This document shows positions 57,041 through 64,000 of a stretch of 64,000 nucleotides of DNA, one piece after another. Source of the stretch: Mesorhizobium sp. WSM3626 (GTDB lineage: Bacteria > Pseudomonadota > Alphaproteobacteria > Rhizobiales > Rhizobiaceae). Every line of letters starts with the position of its first letter. Position 1 is the stretch's first letter. The notes under the pieces are model-generated. The model was not told where the DNA came from, ran no database searches, and saw nothing but the letters and a program-made list of their open reading frames with translations. The position numbers were made by a program, and so were the translations under genes. The DNA is taken from contig NZ_AZUY01000004.1 in assembly GCF_000513935.1 (NCBI RefSeq), positions 153,528 through 217,527 on the forward strand, given 5' to 3'.

Positions 57041-57193
57041 CGCCGACAGCGCCGTGACCAAGTAGGATCTGCGCGTTCGCCCTCAGCCAAGGATCGTAGC
57101 GAAGGGATCGCGGGCGGTAAGCCACACATCCTGGCATCGACTTTCCCGATTATCGCAAAAGTCGCGGCAAAACCGAACAAGTCTTGGAGGGCG

Positions 57194-57949
57194 TCAGGCT
57201 GAAGCGGGTTGAATGCGCGACAGTGCAAAACCGCCTTTGCCCGACAGGCTCTCTTCCGCCGGCCGGAACATGTCCTCGAAGTCCAGGTCCTGCTCGAAAA
57301 CCACGCCTCCGACGGTGACGGCCAGGATCTCCTCGGCGCCCTGAGGGGCAAAATAGACCTGCGAGACACTGGCGCGGATACGCTCGCCAACCGTCCTGGC
57401 TTCGGCCTCACTCGTTCCGGGAAGGAAGACGCCGAACATGGACGCGCCTATGCGGCCGACGACGTCTTGCGAGCGCACGCAAGACCGGATGGTCGAGGCT
57501 ATGAGGCGCAAGGCTTCGTCGCCCCAACTCAGGCCGAAGCGCAGATTGATGGCGTTCAGATGTTCAGGATGAACGACCAGGAAGGCGCCCGATCGCTCGC
57601 CAGGTGGGGAAGACCTGATTGCCCGTCTCTCGATCAGCGACGTGAAAACCTTGCCGTTCAGGCAACCGGTCAGCGCATCGAAGGTTGCGGCCCTGTTGAG
57701 TTCCCGCCTATAGCGACGGATCTCGGCCAGTTTCAGGCCTATGAACACAAAAAGCGGCAGGCAGATCACCAAAGGCAAAAGCGTTGCGGTGATCATGCCA
57801 CGCCCGAAAGGCGTCAGCGTCTCGCTGAACAACAGCAGATAGTTCAGGGTAAGGGAGACGCACAGGCTGCCGATGGTCCCAAGGAAAGCCAACCAGGCGA
57901 CATTCTTCCATGCGTGATGGGCCGGGACATCAGCTGCTGCATTGCTCAT
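57194..57949 (-). CDS. membrane protein with a degenerate GGDEF domain
   Basis: 251 residues from the ATG at 57949. Two helices (about 17-40 and 52-75) anchor a cytoplasmic GGDEF-fold domain (about 85-245). It starts normally (RAATFDALTGCLNGK), but the signature is GASMF at 168-172 instead of GGDEF, and the metal-binding DxD is HPE (127-129). It should not synthesise c-di-GMP and may be a pseudo-enzyme receptor or partner. It is the last gene of a minus-strand envelope cluster. Confidence 0.88.
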   Translation of the reverse strand: MSNAAADVPAHHAWKNVAWLAFLGTIGSLCVSLTLNYLLLFSETLTPFGRGMITATLLPLVICLPLFVFIGLKLAEIRRYRRELNRAATFDALTGCLNGKVFTSLIERRAIRSSPPGERSGAFLVVHPEHLNAINLRFGLSWGDEALRLIASTIRSCVRSQDVVGRIGASMFGVFLPGTSEAEARTVGERIRASVSQVYFAPQGAEEILAVTVGGVVFEQDLDFEDMFRPAEESLSGKGGFALSRIQPASA

Positions 57950-58087
57950 CGTCGATCTCCGTTCGAACGCCAAGCATAAGACCGGCAAGTTACGATTTCG
58001 GTTTCGAAGAACAATACAATTTGAGACGTATCGCCAGCTTTCTGAACAGACGATGCGGCCCTTTGTGGCGAATCCGATTGCTGCCGC

Positions 58088-58774
58088 CTACGGGGGGCCG
58101 AAGATTCCCATCTCCGCCGTCCTCGCTGCTGCTTCGGCCTTGCCATAGATGCCGCTCGGCAAGGCCAGCGCCCAGCCATTCGATACGAGCCAGGCGCCGA
58201 CATCCTGTTTGCCCAGCCTGCATGTCGCCGCGACAGGGAAGCGGTCGACCGCCGGAGGCACGAAACAGGTCAGCGCCCGCCCGCGCATCCAGTTGTTGAA
58301 AGCCGCGCGCGCCCGCTGCCCGCAAGGCCAGGCACTCTCGTGAAACAGGCAGACCCTGTCGGTGTCAATGCTCTGGGTTCCGCTGATGAACAATTTCCGC
58401 CCCATGGATTCGAAACCAGCCGACGACGTGGCCACCGGACGGTACAGCGGTGTTTCCTGCCAATCCTTGGGCATCGATGGCTTGGGTTGTGGGGCGAGGC
58501 CGAGATCGCCAAGGGGCAAGCGAGGTTCCACCCGCTCCACGTCGGTCCCCTCGACCTGCGGCGGTGCGATGAGATCCTGGGCAATCTTGCGGGCTGAATT
58601 GACGATCGATCGAACCGGGTGCTGCGCGACTTGATCGCCGACATCCGGGGCCGGGCTGGTGACGGTCCGTTCGACAGGGAACAGGGTCGCTGCCTTGACC
58701 AGCAGCAGGATGCCGACGAGAAGCTCGACGCTTGCGACCGCGATCATCATGCGAAGGCGCCCCGCTTGTCCCAT
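58088..58774 (-). CDS. thermonuclease (SNase)-like exported protein, probably inactive
   Basis: 228 residues. The N-terminal hydrophobic segment (about 9-30) is a signal anchor. The C-terminal 100 residues resemble rhizobial thermonuclease/ExoI-like proteins: PCGQRARAAFNNWMRGRALT, CRLGKQDVGAWLVSNGWALA and KAEAAARTAEMGIFG. The expected catalytic Arg/Asp/Glu cluster near the RLFGIDAPE-like position is not seen, and the DRYGR element reads DRFPV, so nuclease activity is doubtful. Four cysteines may form disulfides. Confidence 0.75.
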   Translation of the reverse strand: MGQAGRLRMMIAVASVELLVGILLLVKAATLFPVERTVTSPAPDVGDQVAQHPVRSIVNSARKIAQDLIAPPQVEGTDVERVEPRLPLGDLGLAPQPKPSMPKDWQETPLYRPVATSSAGFESMGRKLFISGTQSIDTDRVCLFHESAWPCGQRARAAFNNWMRGRALTCFVPPAVDRFPVAATCRLGKQDVGAWLVSNGWALALPSGIYGKAEAAARTAEMGIFGPP

Positions 58775-58795
58775 CAGGCCGCCGCGCCCAATTCG

Positions 58796-59995
58796 CTAGA
58801 AGCTGGACGTCGATTTGGCAACCGGTTTGAGCGCGCCTTTTTCAATCCGGTAAAACGGCATCGAGCGTTCGCTGGATCCATCCGCGCGGAACCTGAACAA
58901 GCCGGTCGATCCGCGAAATCCACTCCGGTTCTCGAAAACCTGCCTGTTGAAACCGTTAGGTCCGGCAGCGCTCGCGATCCCCGCGGTCAGCGCAACCATG
59001 TCATAGGCATAAGCGACATTGACGTCGGCCTGGTAGTTGAAGGTTGCCTTGAAACGATCCGAAATCGGACCTGTTTCGTGTTGGTCGAGCGTCGCGATAT
59101 AGGCGCCTTCCAAAAGTGGACTGGTCGGGTGCTCCAGCCAGCGGTTCGTGCCAATCACGGAGGTCGATTTTCCAGGAATGCCCTTTGCCTTCAGGGCGAT
59201 CAGGATTGGCGACGGATTGCTGTCGCCGCTGGCAACGACCACGGCATCGGGGACGTCCACCAGCGAGCCCATGTCCGCCACCGCCTTGGCCGCGCTGTCG
59301 GCGCTCGTATAGGGTATGGTGATTGCAAGGGCGGCTCCATACACGCTGAGGCTGTTGGCGACCCGCTTTTCCATGATATCGGCACTCGCGCCCGCTGGTA
59401 CCAGCAGAACGAACTTCTTGGCGCCCTTGGCCGCGATCGCGCCAGCTCCCGCGGCCGCGCTGTCCGCCTCGCTAAGGCATACCGCATAGACGCCCGGGCC
59501 ACCGGCAAAATTATCCGCAAGGGCCAGGACCACCGGCCGGTTTGAGCCCGACAATTTGGCGACATGCTGCGCCGCAGCCAGTTCGGTCGGCCCGATGACC
59601 ACTTTCGCTCCCGAAGTTATCGCCTTTACCGCCAGTTGCTGGGAGTAGGTCGCGTCTCCCCTTGTGTCCTCGATGGTAAGCGTCAGCAGCGGGTTGCCGA
59701 GATCAGTCATCGCGAGCTTGGCGGCGTCGAGCATCTTTCTGCCGTTTTCGCCCGCGGGTCCGGAGGCGGAGAGGGGCAGCAGCATGGCGACTTTTGTGGG
59801 GCCGGTGCCGAGCGACTGCGTTGCCAGGCTTGCATTGGCGACAGCAACGGCAGCCGGCTGATTGGGGGCCTGGATGGCAGCGGGATCGAGCGCGTCGGAC
59901 ACCGCGCCTTTCGATTGGCAGCCGAGCAACGACATAGCCAGCATGGAAGCGACCACCCATGTCCGCGGGCCGTGGACCGGCCGGTCAAATTCCAT
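58796..59995 (-). CDS. LppC-like lipoprotein (penicillin-binding protein activator / periplasmic binding fold)
   Basis: 399 residues from the ATG at 59995, with GGGTGGGAGC upstream. The signal peptide ends in a lipobox SLLGCQS (Cys near residue 26). The rest is a type I periplasmic-binding fold: KVAMLLPLSASGPAGENG, VIGPTELAAAQHVAKLSGS, PVVLALADNF, and NVAYAYDMVALTAGIASA. Such proteins are either ABC-type binding proteins or LpoA-like activators of peptidoglycan synthases; no transporter genes are nearby, and a lytic transglycosylase is adjacent, which favours a wall role. Confidence 0.85.
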   Translation of the reverse strand: MEFDRPVHGPRTWVVASMLAMSLLGCQSKGAVSDALDPAAIQAPNQPAAVAVANASLATQSLGTGPTKVAMLLPLSASGPAGENGRKMLDAAKLAMTDLGNPLLTLTIEDTRGDATYSQQLAVKAITSGAKVVIGPTELAAAQHVAKLSGSNRPVVLALADNFAGGPGVYAVCLSEADSAAAGAGAIAAKGAKKFVLLVPAGASADIMEKRVANSLSVYGAALAITIPYTSADSAAKAVADMGSLVDVPDAVVVASGDSNPSPILIALKAKGIPGKSTSVIGTNRWLEHPTSPLLEGAYIATLDQHETGPISDRFKATFNYQADVNVAYAYDMVALTAGIASAAGPNGFNRQVFENRSGFRGSTGLFRFRADGSSERSMPFYRIEKGALKPVAKSTSSF

Positions 59996-60092
59996 TTTCT
60001 GCTCCCACCCTGTCTGCCGCGCATGGCGACGACATGTCTTTCCCGGTCTCGTCCGCATGACATATCATGGCGGCCCCATTCGACCGAAGTGC

Positions 60093-60836
60093 TCAGTCAC
60101 GGAACAGCTCGGCCCTGAGCGCTTTGATGCGTCTGGCCTGCTCCACGGTTCGATAGTCGGCACATCTCATGTAGCGTGGGCCGGGCACGAAAAACCTGCG
60201 CACACAGACACGCTTTGCCCCCGTCGGAATGCTTTCCTGCGAAAGGGCGGAAAACCCGAATGTCGCCACAGGCAACGGCCCGGCTACCTCCAGGCCATCC
60301 CTTGCCAGTATGGCTCTCGCACGCTCGCAATAGCGAACGGAAAGTGCCGAGAACCGGGTCTCGTTGTGGCCAGCGCGATATTTCATCACGGTCGTGCACA
60401 GATCGCCGCCGGCGAGCTTGTTCGCGAGCGCCAGATACTCGACGCCAAACGCGATATTGGTCGCGGGCGCGCTGAGATTCTCGAGCGAACCGCGAAAACC
60501 GAGCATGCGCGCGGTCGCCGGCATGACTTGCATCAGTCCGATTTCTCCAGCACCCCCGCGTGCGTCAGGATCGAAGCCGCTTTCGATCTCGATCACGGCA
60601 TGCGCCAGTGCCGGCTCAAGACCGTAGATCGATGCCTGACAGGTCGCGAACGCCTTGTAGGTCTCACGCGACCACTGGGCTGCGGCGCTGCAGTGCATCC
60701 GCCGCGTTGCGATGTCTGATTTTGCCTGTTCGACGGAAGACGGCTCAAATTCCCTGGCTGGCGCCGCCGGCACCAGCCAACCGGTCAGCGCAATCGCCCC
60801 GGCGATCACGGCGAGCGATGCGCGATCGCCAATCAT
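60093..60836 (-). CDS. lytic murein transglycosylase (SLT domain)
   Basis: 247 residues. A signal peptide (about 1-27, ending APA) precedes an SLT domain with the catalytic Glu in AVIEIESGFDPDARGG and the following GEIGLMQVMPATARML, then YLALANKLAGGD near 155. It cleaves peptidoglycan strands in the periplasm, for recycling or to let large structures pass. The C-terminal 50 residues are basic. It lies 28 bp after a small exported protein gene and 97 bp before the LppC-like gene. Confidence 0.92.
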   Translation of the reverse strand: MIGDRASLAVIAGAIALTGWLVPAAPAREFEPSSVEQAKSDIATRRMHCSAAAQWSRETYKAFATCQASIYGLEPALAHAVIEIESGFDPDARGGAGEIGLMQVMPATARMLGFRGSLENLSAPATNIAFGVEYLALANKLAGGDLCTTVMKYRAGHNETRFSALSVRYCERARAILARDGLEVAGPLPVATFGFSALSQESIPTGAKRVCVRRFFVPGPRYMRCADYRTVEQARRIKALRAELFRD

Positions 60837-60864
60837 CGGACCCGCCGGCGCGCTCTCGCTGCGG

Positions 60865-61236
60865 TCAGTTCATGTACTCGACCATGCGATCGTGAAAACA
60901 CTCGCACTTGTTGAGCGTGTCTTCGTCCTTGTAGTTGGTCTTCAGGTAGCCGTAAGCCATGCCGCAGGCGACCTTGGCTTCCGATGCCCAGACGAAGACC
61001 GGCCGGGATGAATGGATCCACTCCGGGCTGTTGGCGACGGCGACCGACTCGTCCATCAGCTTCACGACCTGTTTCGTGAGGTCGACCGTGTTGTCGGTCA
61101 GCACGAGATTGGACGTTCCAACGGTGCGGCAATAATCGGCCGTCGGGCCTTCGATGATATCGGCGGCATAGCCGGCCGACCCGGCCGTCAACAACAGCCC
61201 CGCCACCGAAGCCAGCAGTCTTGCAGAACGTTTCAT
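60865..61236 (-). CDS. small Cys-containing exported protein
   Basis: 123 residues with a signal peptide ending near GYAAD (residue 25) and a ribosome site AGAGGGGAGC. The mature domain has five cysteines, including KVACGMAYG and NKCECFHDRM, and a helical layout (WASEAKVACGMAYGYLK) reminiscent of small periplasmic immunity-type folds of the Rap1a/Tai group. That match is weak. It begins 60 bp after the stop of the RTX protein gene. Confidence 0.7.
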   Translation of the reverse strand: MKRSARLLASVAGLLLTAGSAGYAADIIEGPTADYCRTVGTSNLVLTDNTVDLTKQVVKLMDESVAVANSPEWIHSSRPVFVWASEAKVACGMAYGYLKTNYKDEDTLNKCECFHDRMVEYMN

Positions 61237-61296
61237 GATGAGCTCCCCTCTATATTCTCAATGTATAACATAGTTATGCAACCGTGTGCCATGGCG

Positions 61297-64000
61297 TTAG
61301 ATCGTGATGGGGTGTTGTACGTGTGCCGTGTCGTCGTAAAGCAGATTAATGGTGCCGGCTGCAGGCGCGTTCTGCAAGACGGCAACGTCCACGAAATTGG
61401 CACCGCCGGCTGCACCATTGGCATCGACGCTGAGCGTGTGCGACGTCGAATCGTATTTCACGAAGTCAGCAATATTGTCCCCTGGCGCCGTATCGAACAG
61501 GGCTGTCAGGTCGATCTTGTCGCCTTGGCCGCCGTTGTAGTCGACGATGAGATCCTTTATGTCGAGCCCGTCGAGCTTGAACGTGTCGGCGCCCGTGCCG
61601 CCGGTCATGGTGTCCTGGCCCGAACCGCCGACGAGCGTGTCGTTGCCGGAGCCGCCGATGAGCGTGTCGTTGCCAGAGCCGCCATAAAGCGTGTCGTTTC
61701 CGTCCATACCTGTGAGTGTATCGATACCCCGTCCTCCGGACAGGATGGCATCGTGTCCATTGATACCGGTAAGGATGTCGTTGCCGTCTTCGCCAAACAG
61801 GGAAGACTCGGTTGTCGTTGTCGCGTGCGTATCGGCACCAGCTGTACCGTGCCAGGTGCTTGCATCGGGCGAAAGATGTGCCGTCAGCGTGCTTGTGATC
61901 GAGTCACCGTCGCCATCCTTCGCGGTGACAGGCATCGAAATGTCAAACGGTGTCGCGGCATTGGCCGTCGTGAACAGCGGCGAAGTCAACTTGAACGTGT
62001 TGGTCCCACTTAGCCCCGAAATCTCCATTGCGCTGAACGCGTCGCTGCTCGCCGTCACCGTAAATGTGTCGCCGTTGCCGACGTTTGTCAGGGTAATGGT
62101 ACCATCTGCGTTGTAACTAACGACAGGTGCGGAGCCTCCGGAATTGTTTGCCACTGTTACTGTAAGGAAGTGGGCTGTACCCTCGTTGCCGTCACCGACA
62201 TATATGTGGTCTTCGTCTGCGTTCACGCCCCGTATCATAAGCGTGGCGACGCCGCCGCCACCGGCGTCAACGGTGCTTGTGAAGCTGCTAACTTCGTAGT
62301 GGTCGGTGAAGTTGCTTCCGGCGACGGTACCGTCTGTCGTCGCGTTGTGGACGAAATCGAATCGGATCGTCTCGCCGCTTTTGATGCTATTGCCGTCGGC
62401 AACGCCAAACTCACTGTTGTTCGTATTTACGCTATTGCCTCCGTTAGCTGTGACCAGAAGGTCGTTCTGTGTGGCATCTGGCCCATTCAGAACGATTGCC
62501 CCGTTGTTGCTGCCGCCAGGATTGGAAAAACTGGCGCTGCTAAACTGACTACCTGCAAACAGCGACCCGGTCTGAGCGTATGTCCAGGTATCCGTCACTG
62601 GATCGAGTGTCGCCGTGAAGGCAAGGTCGCTTCCGTTCGCGGCAGACGTCCGTCCCTCCACCGTATGCGCATCGGTGACATGGAAGAAGACCTGCTCGCC
62701 ATTGAGGAAAATGTTCAAGCCCGTCGTGTCCGTGACGGCACCACCATCCGTCACATTGAACACGACGCTGCCGATTCCATCCGCGCCGGCGCTCGGGCCG
62801 AAATTGATTTGTTCCGTGAGCGTTGCGTGGCTGGCATTGTCCACGAAGATTGTATCCGGCTTGAACGGCAGCGGAGCGTCGTCCAGAACCGTCAGGTTGA
62901 CCGCGCCGGAAACGTGATCGCCGCTGGTGTCGGTTGCCACCACCTGGAGGCCGTTAATGGCGATGTTGCCGGAGCCCGCGGCATGCTGGAGCTGATCGGT
63001 CAACGTTGCGGTCACCACCGGAGTGAGTGAGCTGTTGGCGGCTGCGTTTGTATTCGACAAGGCCAGATAGACGAATGCGCCAAGGTCCACGCTGCCAACC
63101 GTCTGGATTAAGTGTCCGACCAATTCCCCGCCGACCAAACTCCAGGACAGCGTGTAACCGGAAGCCAGACCCGAAACCGTCGGTGCCACCCACTTTGAAG
63201 CGTCGGTCGGGTCGGCGAAGGCAACGGAAATCGCTTCGCCTGATGAGGTGAAGGTGATCCCGCTGTTTGCCTGCGCCGTCTCGCCACGGCTGCCTGGGTT
63301 GGTGCCGGTCACGATACCAGCATGAAGATCCGCCGGCAACGAGGCATCCTGCGTCGTGTCGAGCGCGGCCTCGTTCAATGTAAGCGAGGCGGTGCCGCCG
63401 CCTGACGGGACCGTATTGGTCTGGACATTCAGCGTTACCGTTGCCGTCGACGTGTCGCCGTCGCCGTCCTTGATCGTGTAGGTGAACGAGTCCGATCCAA
63501 CGTAGACGCCCGTTGGCGTATAGGTGAACGTTCCATCATTGTTGTAGACCACCGTGCCGTGGGCGCTGTTTGTGGTGACTGTGACCTGGCCACTGATCGG
63601 ACTGTTGTCGGTATCCACGCCATCGGCACCGAAGACGTCGTTGCCGAGCAGGCCGGTAAGAGTGGTGGGTCCAGTGATGGTCGAACCCCATGTGTCGTCA
63701 TGGGCTGTCGGTACGTCATCGACGATGGCGATGTTGATGGTGCCGGTGGTGGTGTTCCCGTTTGCGTCGGTGACCTGATAGGTGAAGCTCTCGGCGGCAT
63801 TGACGGTATCGGTGCCGGCGGTTGCCGGTCCGTGCACGGGTGCGGTCAGCGTGTAGACATAGCTGCCGTCGGTGTGGACCTGGATGGTGCCGTAGGTTCC
63901 GGCTGTGGCGGCATTGCCGCCGCTGGCCAGCTGATAGGTGAGCGGTGCGAAGCCGCCGGTGGCATTGAGCTGGTTGGCGGCATCGGTCTCGGCGGTCGAG
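61297..64000 (-). CDS. giant RTX/VCBS-repeat secreted protein, C-terminal part (partial)
   Basis: The frame is open to the window edge, so at least 900 residues are encoded here and the N-terminus is missing. From the edge: VCBS/cadherin-like repeats ([20 protein letters not shown], then the next unit around [14 protein letters not shown]), a DUF5801-like region ([19 protein letters not shown]), and five to six calcium-binding RTX nonapeptides (GGSGNDTL type, about 61578-61800). The end [15 protein letters not shown] is typical of a type I secretion signal. It is probably a large surface adhesin; no type I transporter genes are in the window. Confidence 0.93.
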   Translation of the reverse strand, partial: STAETDAANQLNATGGFAPLTYQLASGGNAATAGTYGTIQVHTDGSYVYTLTAPVHGPATAGTDTVNAAESFTYQVTDANGNTTTGTINIAIVDDVPTAHDDTWGSTITGPTTLTGLLGNDVFGADGVDTDNSPISGQVTVTTNSAHGTVVYNNDGTFTYTPTGVYVGSDSFTYTIKDGDGDTSTATVTLNVQTNTVPSGGGTASLTLNEAALDTTQDASLPADLHAGIVTGTNPGSRGETAQANSGITFTSSGEAISVAFADPTDASKWVAPTVSGLASGYTLSWSLVGGELVGHLIQTVGSVDLGAFVYLALSNTNAAANSSLTPVVTATLTDQLQHAAGSGNIAINGLQVVATDTSGDHVSGAVNLTVLDDAPLPFKPDTIFVDNASHATLTEQINFGPSAGADGIGSVVFNVTDGGAVTDTTGLNIFLNGEQVFFHVTDAHTVEGRTSAANGSDLAFTATLDPVTDTWTYAQTGSLFAGSQFSSASFSNPGGSNNGAIVLNGPDATQNDLLVTANGGNSVNTNNSEFGVADGNSIKSGETIRFDFVHNATTDGTVAGSNFTDHYEVSSFTSTVDAGGGGVATLMIRGVNADEDHIYVGDGNEGTAHFLTVTVANNSGGSAPVVSYNADGTITLTNVGNGDTFTVTASSDAFSAMEISGLSGTNTFKLTSPLFTTANAATPFDISMPVTAKDGDGDSITSTLTAHLSPDASTWHGTAGADTHATTTTESSLFGEDGNDILTGINGHDAILSGGRGIDTLTGMDGNDTLYGGSGNDTLIGGSGNDTLVGGSGQDTMTGGTGADTFKLDGLDIKDLIVDYNGGQGDKIDLTALFDTAPGDNIADFVKYDSTSHTLSVDANGAAGGANFVDVAVLQNAPAAGTINLLYDDTAHVQHPITI
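61578..61800 (-). repeat. RTX calcium-binding nonapeptide repeats
   Basis: Repeats of the form G-G-x-G-x-D-x-L are tandem within the RTX protein, from [10 protein letters not shown] through [20 protein letters not shown] to GGTGADTF. The DNA copies of 27 bp are nearly identical around 61617-61690 and may recombine. Confidence 0.85.

Overview
The window is a 64 kb piece of a high-GC alphaproteobacterial chromosome, most likely from the Rhizobiales and probably Mesorhizobium or a close relative. The evidence is the gene complement (CcrM methyltransferase, BluB, aa3 oxidase genes in the order ctaC-ctaD-ctaB-coxF-ctaG-ctaE, a RibBX-type riboflavin enzyme, DUF1344/IalB/BTLCP exported proteins), the gene neighbourhoods, and two families of palindromic intergenic repeats of a kind common in rhizobia. 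The genus is inferred from recall, not from a search. I saw no tRNA, rRNA, insertion sequence, prophage or CRISPR array; almost all of it looks like core chromosome.

Layout. 0-7.6 kb: end of an acyl-CoA dehydrogenase, enoyl-CoA hydratase, pdxH, a lipoprotein, a DnaJ-class co-chaperone, fabI, a histidine phosphatase, aroC and ribB. 7.6-9.6 kb: an MFS efflux pump divergent from its TetR regulator, with three palindromic operators between them. 9.6-11.6 kb: a membrane protein convergent with, and overlapped antisense by, bluB, which sits behind a cobalamin riboswitch. 11.8-19.4 kb: an HDAC-like amidohydrolase, xseB, DUF2277, pirin, dxs, a GFA/CENP-V enzyme, TlyA and a RumA-like rRNA methyltransferase. 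19.5-25.4 kb: an exported caspase-fold protein without its catalytic cysteine, a bacterial transglutaminase-like peptidase, tldD and an IalB protein. 25.8-32.7 kb: the cytochrome aa3 oxidase cluster, with a broken L,D-transpeptidase, DUF983 and SURF1. 32.8-38.7 kb: ispH-thrB-rnhA, a second histidine phosphatase, DUF2938, a peroxiredoxin, a DsbD-N domain protein and YqgE. 38.7-45 kb: the minus-strand operon thrC - M16 peptidase - GNAT - GGDEF/EAL. 45-53.5 kb: a lipoprotein, a wHTH-TolB-TPR regulator, cupin, HAD phosphatases, ccrM, mutY, DUF721 and a DsbA-like lipoprotein. 53.6-57 kb: smc. 57.2-64 kb: a minus-strand envelope cluster (degenerate GGDEF protein, thermonuclease-like protein, LppC-like lipoprotein, lytic transglycosylase, Cys-rich exported protein) downstream of a giant RTX/VCBS adhesin that runs off the window.

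How it works together. The core functions are respiration (oxidase subunits plus heme O synthase, Cox11 and SURF1 assembly factors), isoprenoid precursors (dxs, ispH), amino-acid and vitamin synthesis (aroC, thrB, thrC, ribB, pdxH, bluB), fatty-acid synthesis (fabI), and DNA/RNA maintenance (smc, ccrM, mutY, rnhA, xseB). The more unusual layer is at the cell surface: a pseudo-caspase next to a LapG-family peptidase, two c-di-GMP-type proteins with degenerate GGDEF motifs, and an RTX adhesin with adjacent wall-active genes. I found no single undescribed system that the sequence proves. The best leads are the pseudo-caspase, the TetR operator triplet, the structured repeats that supply stop codons, the C-tract/G-quadruplex leader before ribB, and the possible Lap-like adhesin circuit.
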